From Streptomyces fildesensis (GTDB lineage: Bacteria; Actinomycetota; Actinomycetes; Streptomycetales; Streptomycetaceae), in contig NZ_JAAIKO010000005.1 of assembly GCF_016107395.1 (NCBI RefSeq), positions 310,001 to 374,000 on the forward strand: 64,000 nucleotides of DNA. Reading direction: 5' to 3'. Shown here piece by piece: positions 41,103 to 51,146 of this stretch. Under the pieces are notes generated by a model. It was given only the letters and a program-made list of their open reading frames with translations. It made no database searches and was not told where the DNA came from. Each line of letters starts with the position of its first letter. Position 1 is the first letter of the stretch. The translations under genes and the position numbers were made by a program.

Positions 41103-42880
41103 CAGGCCTCCTTCGTCTCGGTGCTCGTCCTGCGGCGGACGCGGCGGATGGGGGCCTGGACACCCAGGCCCTTCGGGTCGAGGCCGGACCACTTGTGGCC
41201 CTCCGCGAAGAACTTGTTGCGGGCCAGGATCGTCATCAACGGCTTGGTGAAGAGGAACACCACCACGACGTCGAGCAGGGTGGTCAGACCCAGCGTGAAC
41301 GCGAAGCCCTGGACCTTGCCGACCGTGACGGCGAACAGCACCGCGGCGGCCAGGAAGGACACGAAGTCCGACACCAGGATGGTGCGCCGGGCGCGCGGCC
41401 AGCCGCGGGCCACGGCGGGCTGCAGCGAGCGGCCCTCGCGCAGCTCGTCACGGATCCGTTCGAAGAAGACGATGAACGAGTCCGCGGTGATACCGATGGC
41501 GACGATGGCTCCACAGACGGCCGGCAGGTTCAGCGCGAAGCCGATGGCCGGGCCGAGCAGGGACATCAGCGTGTAGGTGAGTGCCGCCGACACCAGGAGG
41601 CTGACGATCGCGACGAGGCCGAGGCCCCGGTAGTACGCCAGCATGTAGAGCACGACCAGCGCGAGGCCGACGGCGCCCGCGATGAGGCCGCCGCGCAGCT
41701 GCTCGCCGCCGAGTGCGGCGGAGACCGTGGTCACGTCGCTGATGTCGAAGGACAGCGGCAGCGAACCGTAGGACAGGACGTTCGACAGGTTCGTCGCGGA
41801 CGTCTGGGTGAAGCTGCCGAAGATCGTCGCGCTGCCGCCGGGCAGGGCCTGCGAAACCGAGGGCGCCGAGACGACGTTGCCGTCGAGGTCGATCGCGAAC
41901 TGGTTCAGCGGGGGCTGCTGGGCGGCGAGCTGCGTGGTGACCCTCGTGAACTTCTTGGCGCCACCGCCGGTGAAGCTGAGGTCGACGACCCAGCCGTTGC
42001 CGGACGTGGTGTCGAACTTCGCACTGGCCTTGGAGACGTCCTTGCCGTCGAGGACGGCCGGGCCGAGCGCGTACTTGTACCAGATCTTGTCCTTGCCGTC
42101 GCCACGCTCGCCGCAGCCGACGACCTTGTTCTCCGGCTTGACACCCTGGTTCGCGGCCAGCCGCTGCTTCGGGTCGTTGCAGTCAAGGGCGGTGAACTTG
42201 GCCTGCAGATCGGCCGGAATCGTGCTGTCCAGCGTGCCGGCCGGGGGCGCGGACGGGGTGGGCGTCGGGGTCGGCGCCTTGGCCGGGTCGGCCTTCAGAC
42301 CGTCGGTGACCGCGCGGCCCTGAGTGGTGGCGCTCGACGAGGGAGTGGCCTTCGTCGAGGGCGTGCTCTTCGGCGTGGCCGTACCGGTCGGCTTGGTACC
42401 GGGCTTGCCCGACGGAGTCGCCGAAGGGGTCACGGACGGGGTGGGCGTCGCCGGCGGCGTCTTGGCCGCCGGGGGGTTCGCCTGCTCGGCGAGCACCTGC
42501 CGGAAGTACAGCTGGGCGGTCGTGCCGACCTGCTCCTGCGCCTGCTTGGGGTCGGTGCCCTTGGGGATGTTGACAATGATGTGATTGTCGCCCTGGGTCT
42601 GCACCTCCGCCTCGGAGACACCAAGACCGTTCACACGCTGGTTGATGATGCTCACAGCGGTGTTCATGTTGGTCTTGTTGACCGCGCCGGCCTGATCGCT
42701 CTTGGCGGTCAACGTGATGCTGACACCGCCTGCGAGGTCGATGCCCAGTCGCGGCTTGGTGTTGTGCGAGAGGAACATCGTCCCCGTCAACGCCACGAGC
42801 GCGATCAGGATCGCGGCCAGGGCGCGCCCGGGGTACCCCTGACTCCCCGAGGACCTGCGGCCCTTCTTGGGTGCTGCCAC
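41102..42880 (-). CDS. secD: protein translocase subunit SecD
   Basis: The 592-residue protein has an N-terminal helix (AAILIALVALTGTMFLSH), the motif TKPRLGIDLAGGVSITL, a large P1 domain, and five C-terminal helices with LGGEQLRGGLIAGAVGLALV and CGAIVAIGITADSFIVFFER. An insertion of about 80 residues rich in Thr/Pro/Ser/Ala (near 145-225, e.g. TPSVTPSATPSGKPGTKPTG) interrupts the extracytoplasmic P1 domain; similar low-complexity inserts are known in streptomycete SecD. GTG start with GGGAGA 9 nt upstream. 90 bp after yajC. Confidence 0.96.
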   Translation of the reverse strand: MAAPKKGRRSSGSQGYPGRALAAILIALVALTGTMFLSHNTKPRLGIDLAGGVSITLTAKSDQAGAVNKTNMNTAVSIINQRVNGLGVSEAEVQTQGDNHIIVNIPKGTDPKQAQEQVGTTAQLYFRQVLAEQANPPAAKTPPATPTPSVTPSATPSGKPGTKPTGTATPKSTPSTKATPSSSATTQGRAVTDGLKADPAKAPTPTPTPSAPPAGTLDSTIPADLQAKFTALDCNDPKQRLAANQGVKPENKVVGCGERGDGKDKIWYKYALGPAVLDGKDVSKASAKFDTTSGNGWVVDLSFTGGGAKKFTRVTTQLAAQQPPLNQFAIDLDGNVVSAPSVSQALPGGSATIFGSFTQTSATNLSNVLSYGSLPLSFDISDVTTVSAALGGEQLRGGLIAGAVGLALVVLYMLAYYRGLGLVAIVSLLVSAALTYTLMSLLGPAIGFALNLPAVCGAIVAIGITADSFIVFFERIRDELREGRSLQPAVARGWPRARRTILVSDFVSFLAAAVLFAVTVGKVQGFAFTLGLTTLLDVVVVFLFTKPLMTILARNKFFAEGHKWSGLDPKGLGVQAPIRRVRRRTSTETKEA

Positions 42881-42970
42881 CTTCTTGTATCTCCCTGTCC
42901 AACCAGCCCCCGGGCCTGCGCGCCCGTGGGGTGGCCACGAAGTGATGTGAGAGTCCGGACCGACGCGCCC

Positions 42971-43405
42971 TTACTTGGGGTCGGTGCCGTCCTTCTTCGG
43001 CTCGTCCTCCGTCTTGCTCAGGTCGATGCGCTCGTCATCGGCGGCCTCGGCCGTCACGGCGTCCTCATCGGTGGCCGCGTCCCCGTCGGTGTCCTCGGAG
43101 CCGTCCTCCAGCTCGTCCGGCTCGATGCCGTGCACGATCCGGTCGTACTCGGACTGGTCCAGGACGGCGCCGATGGAGTTCTTCGCGAAGTGCGCGTGCA
43201 CCCCGTCGGCCAGCTCCAGGAGGACGGTGTCCTCGTTGACTTCCTTCACCACGGCGTACATGCCGCCGATGGTGCGGACACCGGAGCCCGGTTCCATCTG
43301 GTTCCGCATCGTCGCCGCCTGCCGCTGCTTGTTCTTGGCAGACCGGGTCATGAGGAACATGGCACCGATAAGGATGATGAACGGGAGGAGCAAGCCGATA
43401 CTCAC
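42971..43405 (-). CDS. yajC: Sec translocon accessory protein YajC
   Basis: A 144-residue protein with one N-terminal helix (IGLLLPFIILIGAMFLMTR) and the YajC core RSAKNKQRQAATMRNQMEPG then VRTIGGMYAVVKEV. The C-terminal half is an acidic tail (SEDTDGDAATDEDA), longer than E. coli YajC. GTG start. It lies between ruvB and secD. Confidence 0.95.
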   Translation of the reverse strand: MSIGLLLPFIILIGAMFLMTRSAKNKQRQAATMRNQMEPGSGVRTIGGMYAVVKEVNEDTVLLELADGVHAHFAKNSIGAVLDQSEYDRIVHGIEPDELEDGSEDTDGDAATDEDAVTAEAADDERIDLSKTEDEPKKDGTDPK

Positions 43406-43565
43406 GATTTACAACGTTCCTTCGCACGGCCGCGGTGGCTGGCCTGATCTACGGGGGTGTATGCCGTTCCGGAGGAAGGGCGTCGGCGGAGTCTAAGCGA
43501 GTCCTCGCCGGTGAAACAACGCCCAGCATGGCACTGGGGTTCCTGGGGGGCGAGTCCCCATGCCG

Positions 43566-44642
43566 TCACGGTCCGAACAGGCCACCCTGGCCGGGGCCCC
43601 CGGGCTGCTGGGGCGGGACCAGGCCGAGGTGCGTCCAGGCCGCCCGGGTAGCCACCCGGCCACGGGGAGTACGCGCCAGCAGACCCTCCCGGACCAGGAA
43701 CGGTTCGGCGACCTCCTCGACCGTCTCGCGCTCCTCACCGACGGCGACCGCCAGTGTCGACAGACCGACCGGGCCGCCGCCGAACAGCTGGAGCAGGGCG
43801 CGCAGCACCGCCCGGTCCAGCCGGTCGAGGCCTCGGGCGTCCACCTCGTAGACCTCCAGGGCCTGCGTGGCGATCTCGCGGGTGATCCGGCCGTCGGCTC
43901 TGACCTGCGCGTAGTCCCGGACCCGGCGCAGCAGCCGGTTGGCGATACGGGGCGTGCCGCGGGAGCGGCCGGCGATCTCCGCACCGCCGTCCGTCTCGAT
44001 CTCGACGTCCAGCAGCCGGGCCGAGCGGTGGATGACGCGTTCCAGCTCGGCGGGGGCGTAGAACTCCATGTGGCCGGTGAAGCCGAAGCGGTCCCGCAGC
44101 GGGGGCGGCAGCAGGCCGGCCCGGGTGGTGGCGCCGACCAGGGTGAAGGGCGGCAGCTCCAGCGGGATGGCGGTGGCGCCGGGACCCTTGCCGACGATCA
44201 CGTCGACCCGGAAGTCCTCCATCGCCATGTAGAGCATCTCCTCGGCGGGCCGGGACATGCGGTGGATCTCGTCCAGGAACAGCACCTCGCCCTCCTGGAG
44301 GGAGGAGAGGATCGCGGCGAGGTCGCCCGCGTGCTGGATGGCCGGGCCCGAGGTGATGCGGATCGGGGCGCCCATCTCGGCGGCGATGATCATCGACAGG
44401 GTGGTCTTGCCGAGGCCGGGCGCTCCGGAGAGCAGCACGTGGTCGGCGGTGCCGCCGCGCTTCTTGGCGGCCTTGAGCACCAGGTCCAGCTGCTGCCGCA
44501 CCCGTTCCTGCCCGACGAACTCACCGAGGTCCTTCGGCCGCAGCGCGGCCTCGACGGCCTGGTCCTCACCGTCGGCATCGGAGCCGACCAGCCGGTCCGG
44601 CAGCTCGCCGGCGGTCGGGGGTGCGGGCTCGTCCCAGTTCAT
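43566..44642 (-). CDS. ruvB: Holliday junction branch migration ATPase RuvB
   Basis: Hexameric motor of RuvAB. The 358-residue protein has Walker [12 protein letters not shown], Walker [18 protein letters not shown], sensor [13 protein letters not shown], Arg finger [13 protein letters not shown] and the C-terminal winged helix ([21 protein letters not shown]). The N-terminal 50 residues are a Pro/Ala/Glu-rich extension. ATG start. Order ruvC-ruvA-ruvB is standard. Confidence 0.97.
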   Translation of the reverse strand: MNWDEPAPPTAGELPDRLVGSDADGEDQAVEAALRPKDLGEFVGQERVRQQLDLVLKAAKKRGGTADHVLLSGAPGLGKTTLSMIIAAEMGAPIRITSGPAIQHAGDLAAILSSLQEGEVLFLDEIHRMSRPAEEMLYMAMEDFRVDVIVGKGPGATAIPLELPPFTLVGATTRAGLLPPPLRDRFGFTGHMEFYAPAELERVIHRSARLLDVEIETDGGAEIAGRSRGTPRIANRLLRRVRDYAQVRADGRITREIATQALEVYEVDARGLDRLDRAVLRALLQLFGGGPVGLSTLAVAVGEERETVEEVAEPFLVREGLLARTPRGRVATRAAWTHLGLVPPQQPGGPGQGGLFGP

Positions 44643-44661
44643 GTCGGACTTTCGGGTCGTC

Positions 44662-44729
44662 GGTGCGGGGCTCGTGGGTGCGGGGCTCGTCGGGTCGTAG
44701 CGGCGTCAGGCAGTCGGTGCGGGGATCGT
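44662..44729 (-). repeat. short direct repeats in the ruvA-ruvB gap
   Basis: GGTGCGGGGCTCGT occurs at 44662-44675 and 44677-44690 (15-bp period) and again with one change (GGTGCGGGGATCGT) at 44716-44729. No protein or RNA signal explains them. Confidence 0.6.
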
Positions 44730-44749
44730 GTCCGTGCGGCGGCATGCCC

Positions 44750-45373
44750 TCAGCGGGTGCGGTTCAGGGTCTGGAGGGCCGCTCGCAGCAGTGCGGACAC
44801 ATTGGGCGCTCCGCCCCCGGCCAGCTCCGCCTCTGCCTGCGGCGCGACCGCTGAGACCGCTTCGTCGGCCTCGCGGGTGGCGTAGCCGAGCCCGATGAGC
44901 GCCGCGTGCAGCTGGTCGCGCCAGGAAGCGCTGACGGGGCTGCCGATCCCGCGGTTCGCCCCGGGGCCGACGGGCTCGCCGAGCCGGTCCTTCAGTTCCA
45001 GCAGGAGCCGCTGGGCGCCCTTCTTGCCCACGCCGGGGACGGCGGTGAGCGCTTTCTCGTCCCCGGTGGCCACCGCGATCCGCAGGGCGTCCGGGGAGTG
45101 CACGGCGAGCATCGTCTGCGCGAGGCGCGGGCCGACGCCGCTGACGGTCTGCAGCAGCTCGAAGACCAGCCGCTCGTCGTCGTCCGCGAAGCCGTACAGG
45201 GTGAGCGAGTCCTCGCGGACGATCAACGACGTCGAGAGTCTGGCCGGCTGCCCGGTCCTGAGGGTGGCGAGGGTGCCCGGGGTGCACAGGACGGACATGC
45301 CGATGCCGCCCACCTCGATGACCGCGGCGTCCGGGGCGAGTGCGGCGACCGGGCCGCTGACGAAGGCGATCAT
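44750..45373 (-). CDS. ruvA: Holliday junction branch migration protein RuvA
   Basis: Junction-binding subunit. The 207-residue protein has the OB-fold N-terminus ([20 protein letters not shown]), two helix-hairpin-helix motifs ([18 protein letters not shown] and [19 protein letters not shown]) and a C-terminal RuvB-binding domain ([20 protein letters not shown]). The ATG overlaps the ruvC stop by 4 bp (ATGA). Confidence 0.96.
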   Translation of the reverse strand: MIAFVSGPVAALAPDAAVIEVGGIGMSVLCTPGTLATLRTGQPARLSTSLIVREDSLTLYGFADDDERLVFELLQTVSGVGPRLAQTMLAVHSPDALRIAVATGDEKALTAVPGVGKKGAQRLLLELKDRLGEPVGPGANRGIGSPVSASWRDQLHAALIGLGYATREADEAVSAVAPQAEAELAGGGAPNVSALLRAALQTLNRTR

Positions 45374-45909
45374 GCTCGGGGCTCCTGGATTCGTGCCGGC
45401 CGGTGGGCGGCGATGGCCTGTTGGAGACGGTTGGTGGCGGTACCGCGCCAGAGGTGGCAGATGGCCAGCGCCAGCGCGTCCGCGGCGTCGGCCGGCTTGG
45501 GCGGGGCGTCCAGGCGCAGCAGCCGCGTCACCATGGCGCCGACCTGGGCCTTGTCCGCCCGTCCGCTGCCGGTGACGGCGGCCTTGACCTCGCTGGGGGT
45601 GTGCAGATGGACGGGGAGTCCGCGCCGGCTGGCGCAGAGCATCGCGACGGCGCTGGCCTGGGCGGTGCCCATGACCGTGCTGACGTTGTGCTGGCTGAAC
45701 ACCCGCTCCACGGCGACGACTTCCGGCCGGTACTCGTCCAACCACGCCTCGATGCCGCGCTCGATGAGGACGAGTCGGTGCCCGATATCCGCGTCGGCCG
45801 GGGTGCGCACCACGCCTACGCCCAGCATCGTCAACGGGCGCCCGGGGACGCCGTCCACGACTCCGATGCCGAGCCGGGTCAGTCCCGGGTCCACGCCGAG
45901 TACCCGCAC
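45370..45909 (-). CDS. ruvC: crossover junction endodeoxyribonuclease RuvC
   Basis: Cleaves Holliday junctions. About 179 residues with the RNase H-like acids: Asp7 in [13 protein letters not shown], Glu in [14 protein letters not shown], and the [14 protein letters not shown] cluster. I set the start at GTG 45907-45909, which gives the standard MRVLGVDPG opening with a GAGG site upstream; a TTG five codons earlier is possible. No SOS box was recognised upstream. Confidence 0.95.
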   Translation of the reverse strand: MRVLGVDPGLTRLGIGVVDGVPGRPLTMLGVGVVRTPADADIGHRLVLIERGIEAWLDEYRPEVVAVERVFSQHNVSTVMGTAQASAVAMLCASRRGLPVHLHTPSEVKAAVTGSGRADKAQVGAMVTRLLRLDAPPKPADAADALALAICHLWRGTATNRLQQAIAAHRPARIQEPRA

Positions 45910-45985
45910 CCCGTCACCCCTCAAGCCCTGTCGGTCAACTGTTCCTGCAGGTTAGCCGTTCCCACCGACAACGCCGCCAACGCCG

Positions 45986-46017
45986 ACGGGCCGGCGGGAT
46001 GTGTCCCGCCGGCCCGT
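45986..46017 (-). terminator. terminator of yebC
   Basis: A perfect 14-bp stem, ACGGGCCGGCGGGA / TCCCGCCGGCCCGT, with a TGTG loop, 18 bp after the yebC stop and upstream of ruvC. Confidence 0.8.
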
Positions 46018-46035
46018 GGTGCTGACAACGCGGAA

Positions 46036-46788
46036 TCAGGCGTCGACCTGCTCCATGACCTCGTCGCTCACGTCGAAGTTGGCGAAGACGTTCTGCACGT
46101 CGTCGCTGTCCTCCAGCGCGTCGATCAGCTTGAAGATCTTGCGGGCGCCGTCCTCGTCGAGCTCCACCTGCATGGTGGGGACGAAGTTGGCGTCGGCCGA
46201 GTCGTAGTCGATGCCCGCGTCCTGGAGCGCGGTACGGACCGCGACCATGTCGGTGGCCTCGCTGATGACCTCGAAGGACTCGCCGAGGTCGTTGACCTCT
46301 TCGGCCCCGGCGTCCAGCACGGCGCCCAGCACGTCGTCCTCGGAGAGTTCACCCTTGGGGACGATGACGACGCCCTTGCGGTTGAACAGGTACGAGACCG
46401 AGCCCGGGTCCGCCATGGCGCCGCCGTTGCGGGTCATCGCGACCCGGACGTCGGAGGCCGCGCGGTTGCGGTTGTCGGTGAGGCACTCGATGAGCACCGC
46501 GACACCGTTCGGCCCGTAGCCCTCGTACATGATCGTCTGGTAGTCGGCGCCGCCGGCTTCCAGACCGGCACCGCGCTTGACCGCGCTGTCGATGTTCTTG
46601 TTCGGGACCGAGCTCTTCTTCGCCTTCTGGATGGCGTCGTAAAGGGTCGGGTTACCGGAGACGTCACCGCCACCCATGCGCGCCGCCACCTCGATGTTCT
46701 TGATCATCTTGGCGAACAGCTTGCCGCGCTTGGCGTCAACCACGGCCTTCTTGTGCTTGGTGGTAGCCCATTTAGAGTGGCCGGACAT
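46036..46788 (-). CDS. yebC: YebC/PmpR family DNA-binding or translation-assisting protein
   Basis: A 250-residue YebC-family protein: [21 protein letters not shown] opens the basic N-terminal domain, followed by the [18 protein letters not shown] ending of domain 3. The family was described as transcription factors and more recently as ribosome-associated factors helping polyproline synthesis. ATG start. Sits between pdxT and the ruv genes as usual in actinobacteria. Confidence 0.95.
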   Translation of the reverse strand: MSGHSKWATTKHKKAVVDAKRGKLFAKMIKNIEVAARMGGGDVSGNPTLYDAIQKAKKSSVPNKNIDSAVKRGAGLEAGGADYQTIMYEGYGPNGVAVLIECLTDNRNRAASDVRVAMTRNGGAMADPGSVSYLFNRKGVVIVPKGELSEDDVLGAVLDAGAEEVNDLGESFEVISEATDMVAVRTALQDAGIDYDSADANFVPTMQVELDEDGARKIFKLIDALEDSDDVQNVFANFDVSDEVMEQVDA

Positions 46789-46848
46789 CGCCAGCTCCTT
46801 ACAACGTCGCCAGTAGAAATGAACAGAAGAGATCCTACCGGGGTCGGG

Positions 46849-47445
46849 CTAGCCCGCGGTGCGCACCATGTCGACGAAGAGCTCGTGAACCCGGTGGTCG
46901 CCGGTCAGCTCGGGGTGGAACGAGGTGGCCAGCAGGTTTCCGGAGCGTACGGCGACCACGGTGCCGTCCTCGAGCCGGGCCAGTACCTCGGTCCGCTCGC
47001 CGGTCGACTCGACCCACGGGGCGCGGATGAAGACGCCCTCGACCGGGCCGCCGCCGATGCCGGTGATCTCCACGGCCGCTTCGAAGGACTCGTTCTGCCG
47101 CCCGAAGGCGTTGCGGCGCACGATCATGTCGATGCCGCCGATGGTCTCCTGGTCGTCCCGGCCGTCCAGGATCTTGTCGGCGAGCATGATCATTCCCGCG
47201 CAGGATCCGTAGGCCGGCATTCCGGCCGCGACCCGCTCGCGCAGCGGCTCCAGCATGCCGAAGATGACCGCCAGCTTGGACATCGTGGTGGACTCGCCGC
47301 CGGGGATGACCAGGCCGTCGATCCCGGCGAGCTCGGCCGGCCGGCGCACAGGCACGGCCTGTGCGCCGGCGGCGGTGAGCGCCGCGAGGTGTTCGCGTAC
47401 ATCGCCCTGCAGGGCCAGTACGCCGATGGTGGGTATGGCGCTCAC
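46849..47445 (-). CDS. pdxT: pyridoxal 5'-phosphate synthase glutaminase subunit PdxT
   Basis: Supplies ammonia to PdxS. The 198-residue class I amidotransferase has [26 protein letters not shown], the nucleophile in [12 protein letters not shown] and the His/Glu pair in [10 protein letters not shown] used the GTG at 47443-47445; it starts the conserved [13 protein letters not shown] and lies 7 bp after the pdxS stop. No strong ribosome binding site is visible, which suggests coupling to pdxS. Confidence 0.96.
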   Translation of the reverse strand: MSAIPTIGVLALQGDVREHLAALTAAGAQAVPVRRPAELAGIDGLVIPGGESTTMSKLAVIFGMLEPLRERVAAGMPAYGSCAGMIMLADKILDGRDDQETIGGIDMIVRRNAFGRQNESFEAAVEITGIGGGPVEGVFIRAPWVESTGERTEVLARLEDGTVVAVRSGNLLATSFHPELTGDHRVHELFVDMVRTAG

Positions 47446-47452
47446 GGTCCGG

Positions 47453-48364
47453 TTACCAGCCGCGGTTGGCGTAGCGCTCGGACTCGGGGAGGGTGTCGCA
47501 GTTGATGCCGACCATGGCCTCGCCCAGACCGCGCGAGACATCCGCGATGACCTTGGGGTCGTCGTAGAAGGTGGTGGCCTTCACGATGGCGGCGGCGCGC
47601 TGCGCCGGGTCGCCGGACTTGAAGATGCCGGAGCCGACGAAGACACCCTCGGCGCCGAGCTGCATCATCAGGGCGGCGTCCGCCGGGGTGGCCACACCGC
47701 CGGCGCTGAAGAGCACGACGGGCAGCTTGCCGAGGCCCGCGACCTCCTTGACCAGCTCGTACGGGGCCTGGAGGTTCTTGGCGGCGACGAACAGCTCGGT
47801 CTCGTCCAGGGTGCCGAGGCGGCGGATGTCGGTGCGGATCTGGCGCATGTGGCGCACGGCCTCGACGACATTGCCGGTGCCGGCCTCACCCTTGGAGCGG
47901 ATCATGGCCGCGCCCTCGGCGATCCGGCGCAGGGCCTCGCCCAGGTTGGTCGCGCCGCAGACGAAGGGGGTGGTGAAGGCCCACTTGTCGCTGTGGTTGA
48001 CCTCGTCGGCCGGGGTCAGGACTTCGGACTCGTCGATGTAGTCGACACCGAGCGCCTGCAGGACCTGGGCCTCGACGAAGTGGCCGATACGGGACTTCGC
48101 CATGACGGGGATGGACACCGCGTTGATGATGCCGTCGATCATGTCCGGGTCGGACATACGGGCCACGCCGCCGTCCTTGCGGATGTCGGCGGGCACCCGC
48201 TCCAGGGCCATGACCGCGACGGCGCCGGCGTCCTCGGCGATCTTCGCCTGCTCGGCGTTGACGACGTCCATGATCACGCCGCCCTTGAGCTGCTCGGCCA
48301 TACCGCGCTTGACGCGCGCGGTGCCGGTCTCGGGGTTCTGGGCGGTGGCGGGGGTGGTGGACAC
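47453..48364 (-). CDS. pdxS: pyridoxal 5'-phosphate synthase lyase subunit PdxS
   Basis: Forms PLP from ribose 5-phosphate, glyceraldehyde 3-phosphate and ammonia. The 303-residue TIM barrel has [40 protein letters not shown], the catalytic Lys in [29 protein letters not shown] and [23 protein letters not shown] start with GAGG 7 nt upstream. No MocR/PdxR regulator is adjacent. Confidence 0.97.
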   Translation of the reverse strand: MSTTPATAQNPETGTARVKRGMAEQLKGGVIMDVVNAEQAKIAEDAGAVAVMALERVPADIRKDGGVARMSDPDMIDGIINAVSIPVMAKSRIGHFVEAQVLQALGVDYIDESEVLTPADEVNHSDKWAFTTPFVCGATNLGEALRRIAEGAAMIRSKGEAGTGNVVEAVRHMRQIRTDIRRLGTLDETELFVAAKNLQAPYELVKEVAGLGKLPVVLFSAGGVATPADAALMMQLGAEGVFVGSGIFKSGDPAQRAAAIVKATTFYDDPKVIADVSRGLGEAMVGINCDTLPESERYANRGW

Positions 48365-48446
48365 GGTATGACCTCACTCGATGACGAATGGTGCGTTGTA
48401 CCCATCCTGAACCGGTCCACCTGGCCGGAAAAGGGCCAATCCGGGG

Positions 48447-48995
48447 TCAGTGGCCTGCCGCGCCGTCCGCTGTGAACGCCATCGGTGGCTCGTCGTCCAT
48501 CTCGAAGGCCAGCGGGAAGGGCGCGTGGCCGGCCAGCCGGAACCAGCGCACGACCCGGTGCCTGCGCACCGCCCGCGCCGCCCGGACCGCGTCGTTGTGG
48601 AAGCGGCGGGCCATCGGCACCCGGCGTACGGCCTGGGTCAGTTCGCCGACGGTCTCCTCGCCGCCGGGCGCGGCCAGCACCGCCTCGACGGCGTCCGGTT
48701 CGGCGAAGACCGCGCGCAGCGCCTGGCTCAGCTCGCTCTCGGCCACCTCTCGGTGCTCGTCCTCGGCCTGCCGGGCGGCGTGCGCGGACTGGTAGAGGAC
48801 GATGGACGCCGCCGGGTCCAGCACCCCGGACGTCGCGAGCTCCTGGGCCACCGAGGCGCGGCGCAGCAGCTGCGCGTCCAGGGCGGCACGGGCGGCGTCG
48901 ATACGGGCGTGCAGCCGGTCAAGGCGGCCCGCGGTCCAGCTCAGGTACAGGCCGATGGCAACGACAGCCACCGCGACCCAGATGAAGGTGGTCAC
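48447..48995 (-). CDS. LemA-like membrane-anchored protein
   Basis: About 182 residues. One N-terminal transmembrane helix (FIWVAVAVVAIGLYLSW) is followed by a helical bundle; RLHARIDAARAALDAQLLRR recalls the LemA family core in which an Asp-x-Gln-Leu-x-Arg-Arg helix follows the membrane anchor. The C-terminal part (MARRFHNDAVRAARAVRRHR, then RLAGHAPFPLAFEM) also fits LemA-like ends. Function unknown. GTG at 48993-48995 chosen; TTG three codons earlier is the alternative. It lies between pdxS and the mannosyltransferase gene. Confidence 0.7.
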   Translation of the reverse strand: MTTFIWVAVAVVAIGLYLSWTAGRLDRLHARIDAARAALDAQLLRRASVAQELATSGVLDPAASIVLYQSAHAARQAEDEHREVAESELSQALRAVFAEPDAVEAVLAAPGGEETVGELTQAVRRVPMARRFHNDAVRAARAVRRHRVVRWFRLAGHAPFPLAFEMDDEPPMAFTADGAAGH

Positions 48996-49026
48996 GGGCG
49001 GCAAGGCTACCGTCGCGCCGGGTACT

Positions 49027-50232
49027 TCAGTCCCGGGCGAGCCCCAGGCGGGCGCGCAGGCCGACGCGTTCGTCGGTGGCGACGGCGGTGGCGCCCTCCG
49101 TCACCGTCTCGTAGACGGACAGGATGTCGGCGCCGACCGTGCTCCAGTCGAAGCGGCGGACGTGCCTGCTGCCCAGTTCCCGCAGCTCCGCGAGGCGCTC
49201 GGGGTCACCGAGCAGCCGCACCGCGGCGGCCGCGAGCGCGTCGGCGTCCTCGACGGGGAACAGTTCGCCCGCCGCACCGCCGTCCAGGACCTGGCGGAAG
49301 GCGTCCAGATCGCTGGCGAGCACCGGGGCGCCGGCCGACATCGCCTCGACGAGGATGATGCCGAAGCTCTCGCCGCCGGTGTTGGGGGCCACGTACAGGT
49401 CGACGCTGCGCAGCAGCCGGGCCTTGTCCCGGTCGCTGACCATGCCGAGGAACTCCACCTGGCCGCGTAGGTGTTCCGGCAGGGCCTCGACGGCTTCCTT
49501 CTCGTCACCCTTTCCGGCGACCAGCAGCCGGGTGTCCGGGCGTTCGGCGATGATCTTCGGCAGGGCCCGCATCAGGGCGGGCAGGCCCTTGCGCGGCTCG
49601 TCGATCCTGCCGATGAACCCGATCGTCCCGCCCGGCCGCGGCACGCCGTCCAGGGCCGTGCTGCGCGCCCCTTCCGACTGCCACTTCGGCTCGGCCTCGG
49701 CGGTGGCGAAGAAGTCGACGTCCACGCCGTTGGGGATGACCACCGCGTCGCCGCCGAGGTGCTCCACCAGGGTGCGCCGGGCGTACTCGCTCACCGCGAT
49801 GCGCGCGCGGATCTTCTCCAGCGCGGGCTGCAGGATCGGATAGGCGGCGATCATGGCCCGCGAGCGCGGGTTGGAGGTGTGGAAGGTCGCGACGATCGGC
49901 CCCTGGGCCGCCCAGCAGGCCAGCAGGCCGAGGGACGGCGAGGTCGGTTCGTGGATGTGGATGACGTCGAAGCCGCCGTCGTGCAGCCAGCGGCGCACCC
50001 GCGCGGCGGACAGGAAGCCGAAGTTGAGCCGGGCCACCGAGCCGTTGTACGGCACGGGGACGGCGCGGCCCGCGGAGACCACGTACGGCGGGAGCGGCGT
50101 CTCGTCGTCGGCGGGCGCGAGCACGGAGACCTCGTGGCCGAGCTTGATCAGGTGCTCCGCGAGGTCGCGGATGTGGAACTGGACGCCGCCGGGGACGTCC
50201 CAGGAGTACGGGCAGACGATCCCGATCCTCAA
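49027..50232 (-). CDS. pimA: phosphatidylinositol mannosyltransferase-like GT4 glycosyltransferase
   Basis: A 401-residue GT-B fold enzyme. The N-terminal RIGIVCPYSWDVPGGVQFHI with the GGVQ acceptor loop, VIHIHEPTSPSLGLL, FHTSNPRSRAM, and the C-terminal donor site GRIDEPRKGL and APNTGGESFGIILVEAMSAG match PimA, which puts the first mannose on phosphatidylinositol. The start is TTG inside a TTGA overlap with the acyltransferase stop, with GGAG 5-6 nt upstream. Operon with acyltransferase and CDP-alcohol phosphotransferase genes, which supports the PIM assignment. Confidence 0.88.
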   Translation of the reverse strand: MRIGIVCPYSWDVPGGVQFHIRDLAEHLIKLGHEVSVLAPADDETPLPPYVVSAGRAVPVPYNGSVARLNFGFLSAARVRRWLHDGGFDVIHIHEPTSPSLGLLACWAAQGPIVATFHTSNPRSRAMIAAYPILQPALEKIRARIAVSEYARRTLVEHLGGDAVVIPNGVDVDFFATAEAEPKWQSEGARSTALDGVPRPGGTIGFIGRIDEPRKGLPALMRALPKIIAERPDTRLLVAGKGDEKEAVEALPEHLRGQVEFLGMVSDRDKARLLRSVDLYVAPNTGGESFGIILVEAMSAGAPVLASDLDAFRQVLDGGAAGELFPVEDADALAAAAVRLLGDPERLAELRELGSRHVRRFDWSTVGADILSVYETVTEGATAVATDERVGLRARLGLARD

Positions 50233-51146
50233 AGTTTCTCCGTTCCGGAACTGTTCGGACGCGCTTCGAGATCGGCGAGCCACAGCCGTTGGAGCATGTG
50301 CCAGTCCTGGGGGTGCTCGGCGATCCCGGAGGCGTAGGCGTCGGCGAGGTCCTGGGTCATGACCGCGGCCTTCTCGGCCCGTTCCCCGAGCTCGGGGACC
50401 TCGACCGGCGGGTGGATCCGGCCCCGCATGATCGTCGAGTCGTCGTACCAGAGGGTGACCGGCAGCAGCAGCGCGCCGGTCTGCTGCGCGAGCATCGCGG
50501 GGCCGGCGGGCATCCGGGTGGCCTCGCCGAAGAACTTCACCTCGATGCCCGAGGCGGACAGGTCGCGGTCGGCGACGAGGCAGACCAGGCCGCCCGCGCG
50601 CAGCCGGCGGGCGAGGGTGCCGAAGGCGGAGCCGCCGGTGTGCGGCAGTACCTCCATGCCGAGTCCCTCGCGGTAGGCCACGAACCGGTCGTACAGCGTC
50701 TCGGGCTTGAGACGTTCCGCGACGGTGGTGAACGGGACGCCGATCTTGGTGGTCACCCAGGCGCCGGCCAGGTCGTAGTTGCCCATGTGCGGCAGCGCCA
50801 GGATGACGCCCTTCCCGGCGGCCAGGCCGTCCTTCAGGATGTGCGCGTCCTGGATGTCGACGCCGGTGCGGAAGCGGTCCCGGTCCCAGGAGGGCATCCG
50901 GAAGGACTCCATCCAGTACCGCAGGTAGGAGCGCATTCCGGCCCGGGACAGCTCGCGCAGCCGGGCCTCGTCCGCGTCCGGCACGACACGGGCGAGGTTG
51001 GACTCCAGCCGGAGCACTCCCTTGCCGCGCCGCCGCCAGACCAGGTCGGCGATCTGCCGGCCGAGGGCGTTCGCCACCGGTTCCGGCAGCTTCTTCACCG
51101 CACTCCAGCCCAGGCCGTAGAGGCCGTCGATCAACCGGTCCTTCAC
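50229..51146 (-). CDS. phosphatidylinositol mannoside acyltransferase-like protein
   Basis: A 305-residue LpxL/HtrB-type acyltransferase. The catalytic His-x4-Asp is LPHMGNYDLAGAW; LVADRDLSASGIEVKFFGE and AMLAQQTGALLLPVTLWYDD are further family motifs. In mycobacteria the equivalent enzyme acylates PIM1/PIM2 on mannose. GTG start overlaps the pgsA-type stop by 4 bp (GTGA). Membrane-associated, cytoplasmic face. Confidence 0.88.
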   Translation of the reverse strand: MKDRLIDGLYGLGWSAVKKLPEPVANALGRQIADLVWRRRGKGVLRLESNLARVVPDADEARLRELSRAGMRSYLRYWMESFRMPSWDRDRFRTGVDIQDAHILKDGLAAGKGVILALPHMGNYDLAGAWVTTKIGVPFTTVAERLKPETLYDRFVAYREGLGMEVLPHTGGSAFGTLARRLRAGGLVCLVADRDLSASGIEVKFFGEATRMPAGPAMLAQQTGALLLPVTLWYDDSTIMRGRIHPPVEVPELGERAEKAAVMTQDLADAYASGIAEHPQDWHMLQRLWLADLEARPNSSGTEKL

